Numbered from the stretch's first letter, positions 45,412 through 54,141 are shown. The stretch: DNA of 64,000 nt from Amycolatopsis sp. GM8 (GCF_021653975.1 NZ_JAJKFK010000004.1:742936-806935); one strand, 5' to 3'. Made by a program: numbers and translations. Notes: generated from the sequence alone by a model not told the origin.

Positions 45412-46547
45412 GGACGGCCGCCCTCTACGTCGGCGGCCTGCTCGGCCCGTTCGGGGCCGGCGTGGTGGCGTCGATGCTCCCCGAACTGGCCACGACCTTC
45501 GGCGTCTCGCAGAGCACCGCCGCGACCTCGCTGACCGCTTTACTGCTGCCGTTCGCGCTGGTCATGCTCGTGTCCGGGACGCTCGGCGAGCGGTGGGGCC
45601 CGATGCGCACCATCCGCGTCGCCTACGCCGGGTACTTCGTGGTGGCGGTGCTCGCCGCGATCGCGCCGTGGTTCTGGCTGTTCCAGGTGAGCCGCGGGCT
45701 GCAGGGCGTCGCGAACGCGTTCACCACGCCGCTCCTGCTCACGAAGCTCGCGTCGATCACCCCGAAGGAGCGACTCGGCCGCACGCTCGGGCTGTACGGG
45801 GCGGTGCAGGCGCTCGGCCAGACCTCCGCGCCGCTGATCGGCGGCCTGGCCGCGGAAAGCTCGTGGCGCTGGGCGTTCGTGGGGATCGCGGCGCTCGCGG
45901 CGGTGCTGACGGTGAGCCCGCTGCCGGCCGACCAGCGCGGCGCCGAAGCACGGCCGAGGCTGCGGGACGCGTGGCAGCCGGTCGTGGTGTGGTCCGGGAT
46001 CGTGGTCTTCGTGGCCTGGGCGTGCCTCGGCGGACTGCCGTTCCTGGTCGCGTTCCGGGTGGACGACGCGTTCTCGCTTGGCCCGGGCGCGCGCGGGCTG
46101 GTGCTGACGGCGTTCGGGCTGGCCGGGTTCGCCTCGGCGCGACTGGTGGGCACCGTGTCGGACCGGTTCGGGTCGCGGCTCGCGGTGTTCCTGGGGTTGC
46201 TGCTCGGCGCGGTGGCGGTGGGCGTGATCGGGGTCGTGGGCTCACTGCCGCTGGTGGTCGTGGCGTGGGCGGCCGGCGGGGTGTGCGCGCAGCTCGTGCT
46301 GGTCGGCATCAACGCGCTGGTGCTGCGCGACGACGGCCGCGGCGGCGCGATCTCGGTGGTGACGGCGTTGCGGTTCCTCGGCATGTCCGTCTCCCCGGCG
46401 GCCTTCACCGGGCTCTACCGGCACGATCCGGCGCTGGGCTTCCTGCTGCCGGGCGCGCTGCTCGTGGCCACGACTCCCTTGCTGGCTCAGAGGATCTTCC
46501 GCAGCGGCACCGGTCCGCGGGCGCGCTTGGACCACTCGCGCGGGTAG
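45408..46547 (+). CDS. MFS transporter
   Basis: The 379-residue protein shows about 12 membrane helices and the MFS motif A-like GERWGPMRTIRVAYAG between helices 2 and 3, with the second-half equivalent TVSDRFGSRLAVFLG. GTG at 45408 overlaps the PAC2 stop by 4 bp, so the genes are coupled. It resembles drug/H+ antiporters of the DHA group, but the substrate is unknown. The last 61 bp overlap the convergent metallophosphoesterase gene. Confidence 0.9.
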   Translation: MRTAALYVGGLLGPFGAGVVASMLPELATTFGVSQSTAATSLTALLLPFALVMLVSGTLGERWGPMRTIRVAYAGYFVVAVLAAIAPWFWLFQVSRGLQGVANAFTTPLLLTKLASITPKERLGRTLGLYGAVQALGQTSAPLIGGLAAESSWRWAFVGIAALAAVLTVSPLPADQRGAEARPRLRDAWQPVVVWSGIVVFVAWACLGGLPFLVAFRVDDAFSLGPGARGLVLTAFGLAGFASARLVGTVSDRFGSRLAVFLGLLLGAVAVGVIGVVGSLPLVVVAWAAGGVCAQLVLVGINALVLRDDGRGGAISVVTALRFLGMSVSPAAFTGLYRHDPALGFLLPGALLVATTPLLAQRIFRSGTGPRARLDHSRG

Positions 46548-47311
46548 CCGAGCGACACTTCCTCGAACCGCACGCCGTCCGCGTGGGTGGTGCGCGGGAT
46601 GTGCAGGTGCCCGAAGACGGCGACCTCGGCGCGGTAGCGCAGATGCCAGTCGGCGGTGCGTGTGGTGCCGCACCACATCGCGAACTCCGGCCAGTACAGC
46701 GGCGCCGTCGGATGCCGGTGCAGCGGCCAGTGCGAGACGAGGACCGTCCCGTGGTCCTCGGGGATCGCGGCGAGGCGCTCCTCGGTGATCTTGACCCGGT
46801 GCGCGCACCAGTCCTGCCGGGTCGGGTACGGGTCGGGGTGCAGGTAGAACTCGTCGGTGCAGACCACGCCGGCTTCGCGGGCCTGGTCCAGCGCGGCTTC
46901 CAGGGACACGTCCTCGGCCTGTGGCGTGCGCCAGCTGTAGTCGTACAGCAGGAACATCGGGGCGATCGTGAGCGGCCGGGCGGCGTGCCGCCACACCGGG
47001 TACTCGTCCTCGGGGGTCAGCACGTCGAGCTCGCGGCACCGCTCGACGAGGTGCAGGTAGCGCTCCTCGCCGCGCAGCGGCACGTCGTCGCGGCCGGTGG
47101 TCCAGAGGTCGTGGTTTCCGGGCACCCACACGACTTTCGCGAACCGTTCCCGCAGCGTCTTGAGGGTCTCGATGATCGGCTCGACCCGCTCCGCGACGTC
47201 ACCGGCGACCAGGAGCCAGTCGTCGCGGGAATCGGAGCGGACCCGGTCGAGCATCGGTTCGTTGCCGCGGTGGGTCACGTGGAGGTCGCTGGTGGCGTAG
47301 AGGCTGGGCAC
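46487..47311 (-). CDS. Metallophosphoesterase
   Basis: The 274-residue calcineurin-like phosphoesterase has all metal-site motifs in order: DLHVTHRGN (D-x-H), LLVAGDVAE (GDxx), VPGNHDLW (GNHD), VSHWPLH and FGHLHIPRTT (GHxH). It may act on nucleotides or phosphodiesters; the substrate is unknown. GTG at 47311 gives the proper MPSLYATSDLH start, though its GGAGGT is very close. Both ends overlap neighbours: 61 bp with the convergent MFS gene and 37 bp with the broken MFS gene upstream. Confidence 0.9.
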   Translation of the reverse strand: MPSLYATSDLHVTHRGNEPMLDRVRSDSRDDWLLVAGDVAERVEPIIETLKTLRERFAKVVWVPGNHDLWTTGRDDVPLRGEERYLHLVERCRELDVLTPEDEYPVWRHAARPLTIAPMFLLYDYSWRTPQAEDVSLEAALDQAREAGVVCTDEFYLHPDPYPTRQDWCAHRVKITEERLAAIPEDHGTVLVSHWPLHRHPTAPLYWPEFAMWCGTTRTADWHLRYRAEVAVFGHLHIPRTTHADGVRFEEVSLGYPREWSKRARGPVPLRKIL

Positions 47312-48497
47312 ACCTCCACGGTAGCGATCCGCCGCCGGAGGCCGAGCATGGTGACCAGACCGGCAGCCACGTACAGGGCCGCCTGGCCGTCGAGCAGTGC
47401 CGGCAACCCGATCCGCCCGGCCAGCGCACCCGCCACGAGCATGCCCAGCGCCTGGCACGCCGCCATGCCCGCGAAGAACGTGCTCGACACGCGACCCAGC
47501 CGGTCCGGCCCGACTTCCTGCTGCAGCAACGAGAAAAGCCCCGCCCCGGTCGCCACACCCGGTGCCCCAACCACGATGAACAGTCCGATGTAGACGGCCA
47601 GGATGGTGGTCACGGCGGGCCCGTTCCAGATGACCACGGACAACAGGCCGAGCACGATGGTGCCCCAGCCGAGCAGGTGCGCGGGCAGCACCCGGCGCGC
47701 GATCGTCGCGACCGCGACCCCGGCGGCGAACCCGCCGATCGCCTGCACCCCGCGCAGCAGGCCGACCTCGGCTTCGCCGCCGCCGAGCGGGCCGGTCACG
47801 AACACCACGAACAGCACCAGGAACATGCCCTGCGCCACGGACATCAGCACGGTCGTGGCCGCGGTCACCCGCAGCACCGGGCTCCGGCGGATGTCGGTGA
47901 GCCCATCGAGCCAGCCGCTCCACCCAGCGACCTGACCGCGCGAGCGGACGGCGAACCGCGGCACGAGCAGGACTCCCGCGAGCACGAGCAGCGCGAGGTA
48001 GCCCGCGACCACCCAGCCGAGCCCGGCGAAGCCCAGCACCAGGCCGCCGAGCGAGCTGCCGGCCAGCCGCGCGACGCTGCTGTTCATGCCCATCAGCCCG
48101 TTCGCCGCGGTCACCCGGTCGTCGCCGACGAGCGAGGGCACCAGCGCGTTGCGCGCCGGCTCGAACAGCGACGCCAGGGCCGACTGCGCCATCATCACCA
48201 GGTACACGAGCGCGCCGCCGGTGAACAGCAGGGGATCGCGACGGCGGCCTGCGCGAAGCACACGGCGCACAGCAGCAGGCGGCGGTCGTACCGGTCGGCG
48301 GCGAGTCCGGCGACCGGGCTGAGCACCACAATGGGCAGGATCCCAGCGATCATGGTGAGCGCGGTGGAGGCGGCCGAACCGGTGGCCTGGTAGATGAACA
48401 CGGGCAGCGCGACCTGAAGCATCCACTCGGCGGTCTCGGCGAACAACCCGGCGATCCACAGCCTCGCGAATGCCTTGTCCCGCAAGGGACTTCTCAT
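47275..48497 (-). pseudogene. MFS transporter with frameshift
   Basis: An MFS protein of about 407 residues is split over two frames. The first part (from ATG 48497: MRSPLRDKAFARLWIAGLF, then VVLSPVAGLAADRYDRRLLL) runs through CFAQAAVAIP. The rest (LLFTGGALVYLVMMAQSALASLFEPARNALVP onward, about ten more helices) continues in another frame. The break is near 48235 in a run of C (ATCCCCTGCTG), where ATCCCNCTGCTG would restore the frame, so one base is missing. Either the gene is inactive or the base is a sequencing error. Its start lies within a 140-bp duplication. Confidence 0.75.
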
Positions 48498-48751
48498 GCA
48501 CCCGGCCTCCCGTCCGCCTCGATCCGCAGAAACGCCCGCCAACTCGCATGCACTGGCTTCGCCCCCGGCGGCGCATCCTTCCGGATCGGCGCGACATACG
48601 GCCGGACGAGCGCCTTGTCCCGCAAGGGACTTCTCATCCGCCCGGCCTCCCGTCCGCCTCGATCCGGAGGAACGCCCGCCAGCCCGCATGCACCGGCTTC
48701 GCCTCCGGCGGCGCGTCCTTCCGGATCGGCGCGACGTACGGCCGGACGAGT
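48472..48751. repeat. 140-bp tandem duplication at regulator/MFS gene junction
   Basis: Bases 48472-48611 and 48612-48751 are consecutive copies of one 140-bp unit, with about ten differences (roughly 93% identical). Each copy contains the last ~44 codons of the ArsR-type regulator gene and the first ~9 codons of the MFS gene. The divergence shows the duplication is not recent. Confidence 0.92.
48494..48637 (-). CDS. Chimeric 47-codon ORF created by the tandem duplication
   Basis: The frame starts at an ATG overlapping the regulator stop (ATGA at 48634-48637). It reads MRSPLRDKAL (MFS start copy), then VRPYVAPIRKDAPPGAKPVH and the rest of the duplicated regulator C-terminus, ending GRPGA. 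Its TGA in turn overlaps the ATG of the MFS gene (ATGA at 48494-48497). The product is probably without function, but the duplication preserves translational coupling across all three frames. Confidence 0.35.
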   Translation of the reverse strand: MRSPLRDKALVRPYVAPIRKDAPPGAKPVHASWRAFLRIEADGRPGA

Positions 48752-49209
48752 GCGTCGATCTGCTCGCTGAGCTTGTCCAGCTCGTCCGGGGTGATCCGCA
48801 GGGCGTAGGTGCTCATGGCGGCCGCCTGCCGCCAGGCCGGATCGACGTCGTCGACGGTGTCGAGGTAGCGCTGCGCGAGGATTTCCTCCTCCCGAAGCCA
48901 CGTCCCGGCCAGCGCCTTGCGCTCGTGAGACTCCCCAGGCTCGCCGAAGTCGAGCCCGACCGGCACCGCGCGCCAGGGCCGTTCCCGGCCGTCGGTCGCC
49001 TCGACCCGCTCGACCAGGCCCCACTGCGCGAGTTGCCGCAGATGCCAGCTGCAGTTCGACGCCGACGAGTCGACCGCCGTCGCGCATTCGCTGGCGGTGC
49101 GCGGACCGGCCGAAAGCAAGTAGCTCAGCAGGGCCGCGCGCAACGGGTGCGCGAGGGCACGCATCAGCTCCGCGTCCCGGATCCGCCGGCGCGGCGGCAG
49201 CTCGGCCAT
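48634..49209 (-). CDS. ArsR-type winged HTH regulator
   Basis: The 191-residue protein has an ArsR-like winged helix (LMRALAHPLRAALLSYLLSAGPRTASECATAVDSSASNCSWHLRQLAQWGLVERV) in its first half. A helical second half follows (LAQRYLDTVDDVDPAWRQAAAM and LDKLSEQIDALVRPY). ATG at 49209 is preferred to a TTG four codons earlier, since GGGGAAG sits just before it. Two tandem palindromes (49226-49253) directly upstream are probably its operator. It is coupled to the MFS transporter behind it, so it likely controls that pump and perhaps the divergent ABC-F gene. Confidence 0.88.
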   Translation of the reverse strand: MAELPPRRRIRDAELMRALAHPLRAALLSYLLSAGPRTASECATAVDSSASNCSWHLRQLAQWGLVERVEATDGRERPWRAVPVGLDFGEPGESHERKALAGTWLREEEILAQRYLDTVDDVDPAWRQAAAMSTYALRITPDELDKLSEQIDALVRPYVAPIRKDAPPEAKPVHAGWRAFLRIEADGRPGG

Positions 49210-49225
49210 GAACTTCCCCAACTCT

Positions 49226-49253
49226 GAAAGAACTCTTTCGAAAGACTTCTTTC
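49226..49253. promoter_or_regulatory. Two adjacent GAAAGA-N2-TCTTTC palindromes (candidate ArsR operator)
   Basis: GAAAGAACTCTTTC (49226-49239) and GAAAGACTTCTTTC (49240-49253) are perfect palindromes placed head to tail with no gap, 16 bp upstream of the regulator ATG. Further upstream on the minus strand is TTGACC (complement of 49279-49284 region). This would place the palindromes just after the -10 region, where a bound dimer would block transcription. Confidence 0.6.
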
Positions 49254-49325
49254 ATAGTTGCGGACCGAGGCGATCCGGTCAAGCGCGGAAATCCGGTTGC
49301 GGCCGGTCGTAGCCTGGGAGGCACC

Positions 49326-49404
49326 ATGAAGAACTGACATCCCGCCCTCCCCGCGCCCGAGGCACCGCCCGGCGGGGTCCCGCGCTACCCCGGGATGTCT
49401 TCAT
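49326..49404 (+). promoter_or_regulatory. Leader peptide and long hairpin upstream of ABC-F gene (attenuator-like)
   Basis: A three-codon ORF, ATG AAG AAC TGA (49326-49337, M-K-N), has a good ribosome binding site (GGGAGG, 49316-49321). Its first six bases (ATGAAG) pair with CTTCAT at 49399-49404, which includes the start codon region of the ABC-F gene. ACATCCCG (49337-49344) pairs with CGGGATGT (49391-49398). An inner stem CCCCGC/GCGGGG (49349-49354/49372-49377) is also possible. The ABC-F start would be sequestered until a ribosome stalls on the leader, as known for antibiotic-induced erm and ABC-F genes. Confidence 0.6.
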
Positions 49405-50980
49405 GCACGCACACGACCTCGTGTTCTCCTACCGCGACCGCGTCGTCTTCGACGGGCTGTCACTCACCGCCAGCCCCGGCCGCCGGATCGGGCTGGTCGG
49501 TGAGAACGGCGCCGGCAAGACCACGTTGCTGCGCCTGCTCGCCGGGCTGGAGGAACCCCTGTCCGGCAGCGTCGAGCGCGGCCCGGACCTCGGGTTCCTC
49601 TTCCAGGAACTGCCTTTTCCCCCTGGCGCCACGGTTTCCGACGTCGTCGACGACGCGCTCGCCGAGATCCGGGCCGCGGCGGCGCGGCTCGACACGCTCG
49701 CCCGGCAGGCCGAAGATCCCGCCGCGCTGGCCGAGTACGGGCAGGTACTGGAGTGGGCGCAGACACACGACCTGTGGGACGCCGACCGGCGGGCGAAGCT
49801 GGTGTTAGCCGGGCTGGGGCTGGCGGAAATCGACCCGGACCGACCGCTGAAAACGCTTTCCGGCGGCGAGCGATCCCGGCTCGGGCTCGCCGCTCTCCTT
49901 GTCCGGCAACCGGAAACGCTCCTGCTCGACGAGCCGACCAACCACCTCGACGACGCGGGGATGCACTTCCTCGAACGGCATCTGTCGGCGCTGGACGGAA
50001 TCGTCGTGCTGTCCTCGCACGACCGCGTGTTCCTCGACGCCGTGTGCACCGACATCCTCGATCTCGACCCGGCGCTCGGTGGGCCGGCCCGCTACGGCGG
50101 CGCGTACTCGCAGTACCTGGTGCAGAAACGCGCGGAGCGGGCACGCTGGGACCAGCGTCACGCCGAGGAACAGGACGAGCTGAAGCAGCTGCGCGAGTCC
50201 GTCGCGGTGACCGCCCGGGACGTCGCGCACAACCGGGCGCCGCGCGACAACGCGAAGATGCTGTACGACTTCAAGGGCGGCCGGGTGCAGAAGCAGATTT
50301 CGCGGCGGGTGCGCAACGCGCAGCAGCGCCTGGACGAGCTGACCCGCACGCAGGTCCGCAAGCCGCCCGCTCCCCTGCGCTTCGCCGGGACGCTCACCGG
50401 GCGGCCCCGCACCGGCGAACTGGCCTTGTCGCTGCGGGACGTGCACGTGCCGGGGAGACTCCACATCGGACACCTGGACGTGCCGGACACCGCGCGGTTA
50501 CTGGTCACCGGCGGCAACGGCGCCGGAAAGTCCACTTTGCTCAGTCTGCTCGCCGGTGCGCTGGCCCCCGCGAAAGGTGCGGTGCGCCGACGCAGGGGCG
50601 TCCGGGTCGGGCTGCTGGAACAGGACGTCGTGCTGACAGACCCGGCGAAGTCCCCGCGCCAGCTCTACGCCTCCGCCGGCGCCGAAGTCCCGCTCACCGA
50701 GCTCGGCCTGCTGCAGCCGCGGGACCTCGACCGGCCGGCGGGTTCGCTGTCCGTCGGGCAGCGGCGGCGCCTGGCGCTGGCGATCCTCATCGCCAGCCCG
50801 CCGGACGTGCTGCTGCTGGACGAGCCGACGAACCACATCTCGCTCACGCTGGCCGAGGAGCTGTTCAGCGCGCTGGACTCGGCGCCCGGCGCGGTGGTCG
50901 TCGCCTCGCACGACCGCTGGCTCCGCCGCGAGTGGCACGGCACCCGCCTGAGCCTGGACCACGGCGAGGTCACCGGCTGA
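49403..50980 (+). CDS. ABC-F family ATPase (ribosome-protection type)
   Basis: The 525-residue soluble protein has two ABC domains and no membrane segment. Walker A GENGAGKTT and signature LSGGERSRLGLAALL with LLLDEPTNHLDD are in the first domain. GGNGAGKST and LSVGQRRRLALAILIASPPDVLLLDEPTNHI are in the second. The linker between them (about residues 225-315, RNAQQRLDELTRTQVRK) is the region that reaches into the ribosome in ABC-F proteins. Many such proteins in actinomycetes give resistance to macrolides, lincosamides, streptogramins or pleuromutilins. The leader upstream supports an antibiotic-inducible role. Confidence 0.9.
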   Translation: MHAHDLVFSYRDRVVFDGLSLTASPGRRIGLVGENGAGKTTLLRLLAGLEEPLSGSVERGPDLGFLFQELPFPPGATVSDVVDDALAEIRAAAARLDTLARQAEDPAALAEYGQVLEWAQTHDLWDADRRAKLVLAGLGLAEIDPDRPLKTLSGGERSRLGLAALLVRQPETLLLDEPTNHLDDAGMHFLERHLSALDGIVVLSSHDRVFLDAVCTDILDLDPALGGPARYGGAYSQYLVQKRAERARWDQRHAEEQDELKQLRESVAVTARDVAHNRAPRDNAKMLYDFKGGRVQKQISRRVRNAQQRLDELTRTQVRKPPAPLRFAGTLTGRPRTGELALSLRDVHVPGRLHIGHLDVPDTARLLVTGGNGAGKSTLLSLLAGALAPAKGAVRRRRGVRVGLLEQDVVLTDPAKSPRQLYASAGAEVPLTELGLLQPRDLDRPAGSLSVGQRRRLALAILIASPPDVLLLDEPTNHISLTLAEELFSALDSAPGAVVVASHDRWLRREWHGTRLSLDHGEVTG

Positions 50981-51451
50981 TCAGCCCGGCGTGTCCCGGA
51001 GGATGCGTACCGCGCGGGGGCCGACGCCGTGCAGCGCCAGGAGTTCGGCGTCGGTGCGCGCGAGGGCCTGGGCGAGCGTGGTGATCCCGGCGCCGGTGAG
51101 GGCACGGGTCGCGGGGGCACCGATGGCCTTGGGCAGGTCGCCGACGGGCGCGGCGGACACTTGCGCCGCAAGGGTTTTCGGTGCCCGCGCGAGCCACGCG
51201 CGGCGCACCCAGTGATTGAGCCGCTGACCGTTGATGTCCCCGATCGGCACCGTGACCGCCCCGGCCCGGCGCGCCGCGGCCGGATGCGCGGCCAGCACCT
51301 CGTCCGCGTCCGCCGCGGGGAGGCACAGCTCCACCAGCCGGTCCTCGCCCAGCGCGGCGAATTTCTTGCCGCGCACCGAGAAAACGCCGTCGTCCTCGGC
51401 CGTCTCGGGATACGACAACGCGGCCTTCCGCAGCTGGGCGAGGGTCGTCAT
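50981..51451 (-). CDS. YjbR/MmcQ-like protein with C-terminal helix-hairpin-helix
   Basis: The 156-residue protein joins a MmcQ/YjbR-like N-terminal domain (SYPETAEDDGVFSVRGKKFAALGEDRLVELCLP, then RRAGAVTVPIGDINGQRLNHWVRRAWLARAP) to a helix-hairpin-helix like those of RNA polymerase alpha C-terminal domains (APATRALTGAGITTLAQALARTDAELLALHGVGPRAVRIL). The second part suggests nucleic-acid binding. It starts 1 bp after the mshC stop and is surely cotranscribed with it. Its function is unknown. Confidence 0.8.
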   Translation of the reverse strand: MTTLAQLRKAALSYPETAEDDGVFSVRGKKFAALGEDRLVELCLPAADADEVLAAHPAAARRAGAVTVPIGDINGQRLNHWVRRAWLARAPKTLAAQVSAAPVGDLPKAIGAPATRALTGAGITTLAQALARTDAELLALHGVGPRAVRILRDTPG

Positions 51452-51452
51452 G

Positions 51453-52691
51453 TCAGAGCTCGACGCCGAGCAACGCGTCCGCAGCGGTCCGCACCAGCCC
51501 CGGCGCGCTGGGATCGGTTCCGTTGCCCCGCAACGCTTCCGCGACCCACGCGTCCACCGCCGCGAGCGCCGCCGGGGTGTCGAGATCGTCCGAGAGGTGA
51601 TCCCGCAGCCGCGCCACGGTGTCCTCCGCCGCGGGCCCGGCGGACCGCGAAACGGCCTCCCGCCACCGCGCCAGCCGCTCCTGCGCCTCGGTCAGCAGCG
51701 AGTCCGTCCACGCCCGGTCGGTACGGTAGTGCCCGGCGAACAACGCGAGCCGGATCGCGGACGTGTCCACCCCGTCCGCGCGCAGCCGCGACACGAACAC
51801 CAGGTTCCCGCGGGACTTCGACATCTTCTCGCCGTCGAGGCCGATCATCCCGGCGTGCACGTAGTGCCGCGCGAACGGATGCGTCCCGGCCAGCGCCTCC
51901 GCGTGCGCGGCGCTGTACTCGTGGTGCGGGAAGATCAGGTCCGAGCCGCCGCCCTGCACGTCGAACGCCATGCCGAGCCGGTTCACCGCGATCGCGCTGC
52001 ACTCGATGTGCCAGCCGGGCCGCCCGGCGCCCAGCTCCGCCTCCCACGACGGCTCGCCCGGCCGCGCGCACCGCCACAGCAGCGCGTCCAGCGGGTGCCG
52101 CTTGCCCGGCCGGTCCGGGTCACCGCCGCGCTCGGCGAAGAAGCGCGCCATCGTCGGCTCGTCGTACTTCGACTCGTAGCCGAACCGGCCGGTCGCGGTG
52201 TGGTCGAAGTAGATGTCCGGGAACTCCGGGTCGTCGGCCCGGTACGCGGCTCCGGCGGCGAGCAGCTTCGCGATCACCTCGACGATCTCGGGAATGCTCT
52301 CCACCGCGCCGACGAACTCGCGCGGCGGCAGCACCCGCAGCGCCTCCATGTCCTCGCGGAACAGCGCGGTCTCGCGCAGGCCGAGCACGATCCAGTCGTC
52401 CTGGTCCCGCTCGGCGCGCTCCAGCAGCGGCTCGTCGATGTCGGTCACGTTCTGCACGTAGAACACGTCGTGCCCGTTGTCCCGCCACACCCGGTTCACC
52501 AGGTCGAAGGCCAGGTAGGTCGCCGCGTGCCCGAGGTGCGTCGCGTCGTACGGCGTGATGCCGCAGACGTACATCCGCGCGGTCTCCCCCGGTGCGGTCG
52601 GGCGGACCTGCCCGGTCGAGGTGTCGAGCAGCCGCAGGGGGCGCGGCACGCCCGGGACGTGGGGCAACGGGACCGATGACCAAGTGCGCAT
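51453..52691 (-). CDS. mshC: Mycothiol synthesis cysteine ligase MshC
   Basis: MshC joins cysteine to glucosaminyl-inositol in the third core step of mycothiol synthesis, using ATP. The 412-residue protein is a cysteinyl-tRNA synthetase-like enzyme with a HIGH-type motif ([13 protein letters not shown]), zinc ligands (Cys in YVCGITPYD, later [11 protein letters not shown] and HHEYSAAH) and KMSKSRGN. It lacks the tRNA-binding C-terminal domain. The ATG at 52691 follows GGGTGGGAGGC. Mycothiol is confined to actinobacteria, which supports the taxonomic placement. Confidence 0.96.
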   Translation of the reverse strand: MRTWSSVPLPHVPGVPRPLRLLDTSTGQVRPTAPGETARMYVCGITPYDATHLGHAATYLAFDLVNRVWRDNGHDVFYVQNVTDIDEPLLERAERDQDDWIVLGLRETALFREDMEALRVLPPREFVGAVESIPEIVEVIAKLLAAGAAYRADDPEFPDIYFDHTATGRFGYESKYDEPTMARFFAERGGDPDRPGKRHPLDALLWRCARPGEPSWEAELGAGRPGWHIECSAIAVNRLGMAFDVQGGGSDLIFPHHEYSAAHAEALAGTHPFARHYVHAGMIGLDGEKMSKSRGNLVFVSRLRADGVDTSAIRLALFAGHYRTDRAWTDSLLTEAQERLARWREAVSRSAGPAAEDTVARLRDHLSDDLDTPAALAAVDAWVAEALRGNGTDPSAPGLVRTAADALLGVEL

Positions 52692-52749
52692 GCCTCCCAC
52701 CCTAAGCCGCGTTTGGACGCGACGTCCCGGCTGGTGGGAAGCGCGCGGC

Positions 52750-53460
52750 TCAGCCGCCGGTGGTCAGGGCCCGCAGCCTGCCGAGATCACCGAAGAACGA
52801 GTCCTGGTTGCCGGGCAGCGGTCCGGCGACCGCGGACTGCCAGAAACCGGCACGCCAGCCGCCCGGCACCTCGCCCATATCGGTGTTGTAGCGGGCCAGC
52901 CAGAGGACGTGGTCGGCGGCGAACGCGGTGCTGTTCGCGGTGCACGCCTTCCACCACCGCGTGGACGTGTAGATGATCGGGGTGTGCCCGGTGCGGCGCT
53001 GAAGCGTGCTGCTGAAGTCCGCGATCCAGGCGACCATCGCCTGCGGCGGCAGGCCGTAGCAGGGCGGCGCGGAGGGCGTGTCCTCCAGGTCCAGCGCGGG
53101 CGGCAGGGTCATCCCGTCGGAGAACCACTTTCCGTCGTGCGTGTGCAGGTACACCGCCTGGTCGGCGCCACTCGACTTGTCCGGGCGGGCGTAGTGGTAC
53201 GAGCCGCGGATCAGCCCGGCGGCCTTGACCGCGCGGAACTGGGTGACGTAGTTGGGGTTGACGTAGCCGACCCCCGCGGTGTCCTTGACGAAGGCGAACA
53301 CGGCGCCGTGCGCCTTGGCGGCCGCGAGGTCCGGCACGCCCTGGGACGCGCTGAAGTCGAAGCCCGCGAGCGTCGCCTGGTCCGCCTGGGCCACGCAGGG
53401 CACCGCCAGTGTCGCGCCGATCGCGATCGCGACCAGCGCCGCGACCCGCTTCAAGATCAT
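52750..53460 (-). CDS. Secreted GH25 family lysozyme
   Basis: The 236-residue product has a Sec signal peptide ([25 protein letters not shown], cleavage near residue 27). A GH25 muramidase domain follows: [12 protein letters not shown] at the start, [15 protein letters not shown], the catalytic Asp-x-Glu in PALDLEDTP, and [11 protein letters not shown]25 enzymes cut the MurNAc-GlcNAc bond of peptidoglycan. FVKDT replaces the more usual FIKAT in the second strand. The ATG at 53460 is used; GTG two codons earlier is the alternative. It stands alone between mshC and the TetR gene. Confidence 0.88.
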   Translation of the reverse strand: MILKRVAALVAIAIGATLAVPCVAQADQATLAGFDFSASQGVPDLAAAKAHGAVFAFVKDTAGVGYVNPNYVTQFRAVKAAGLIRGSYHYARPDKSSGADQAVYLHTHDGKWFSDGMTLPPALDLEDTPSAPPCYGLPPQAMVAWIADFSSTLQRRTGHTPIIYTSTRWWKACTANSTAFAADHVLWLARYNTDMGEVPGGWRAGFWQSAVAGPLPGNQDSFFGDLGRLRALTTGG

Positions 53461-53515
53461 GACCACGCCGGGAACGCTAGATCAGCATCGCCCGAATGGC
53501 CGCTTGACAGCCTGA

Positions 53516-54112
53516 TCATCGGCCGATCGGGTGATGGAACGACGCCGACCACATCGCGGCGAGCCCCTCGGTCAGCTCCTCCGACGTCGGCGCGCCGTCC
53601 GGGTCGAGCAGCCACTGCACGGACAGCCCGTCGCAGATGGCGATCACGAAGCTCGCCACCGCCTGGCAGCGGCGGTCCGCCGGATCGGTGCCGTCGCCGA
53701 GCGACTCCGCGACCAGCGTCGCGACCTTCTGCCGGCAGCGCCGGTACTGCTCGGCGAACTGCTCGCGCAGCGACACCGTCCGCTCGGCCTGCGCGAGAGC
53801 CTCCACATAGGACAGCAGCAGATCACGCGTGGCGGGCAGGTTGTCGAGCATCGCCGCCCAGGCGCGGCGGCCGCGCTCGACGGGCGTCACGGCCGGGTCG
53901 GCCATCGCGATCCGGGCCAGCTGGTCGGTCCACTGCTCGAACACCTCGCCGATCGCCGCGTTCAGCAGGCCGGCCTTGGACCCGAAGTGGTAGCCGATCG
54001 AGTGCAGGTTGGTGCCGGACTCCGCGACGAGATCGCGCGTGGTGATGTGCGCGTAGCCCTTCTCCTCCAGGAGGCGCCGCGCCGCGGTGAGCAGCTGTTC
54101 CCGATGGCCCAT
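53516..54112 (-). CDS. TetR family transcriptional regulator (next to P450 gene)
   Basis: The 198-residue protein has an N-terminal TetR HTH (HITTRDLVAESGTNLHSIGYHFGSKAGLLNAA) and a helical ligand-binding C-terminus (TetR_C_11-like in look). It is divergent from a cytochrome P450 gene across 79 bp that contain a TetR-type palindrome (54142-54157), so it very likely represses the P450. A TetR-P450 divergent pair of this kind is also known next to cyp138 in M. tuberculosis. Confidence 0.9.
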   Translation of the reverse strand: MGHREQLLTAARRLLEEKGYAHITTRDLVAESGTNLHSIGYHFGSKAGLLNAAIGEVFEQWTDQLARIAMADPAVTPVERGRRAWAAMLDNLPATRDLLLSYVEALAQAERTVSLREQFAEQYRRCRQKVATLVAESLGDGTDPADRRCQAVASFVIAICDGLSVQWLLDPDGAPTSEELTEGLAAMWSASFHHPIGR

Positions 54113-54141
54113 GGAAGGAGGTTAACGCTGGACACCATCGC

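Noticed and set aside
49285-49320. WhiB7-type promoter before the ABC-F leader
   Set aside because: An AAAT tract and a TTGCGG element are present, but the only TAGCCT hexamer is 7 bp away instead of about 17, so the promoter does not fit.
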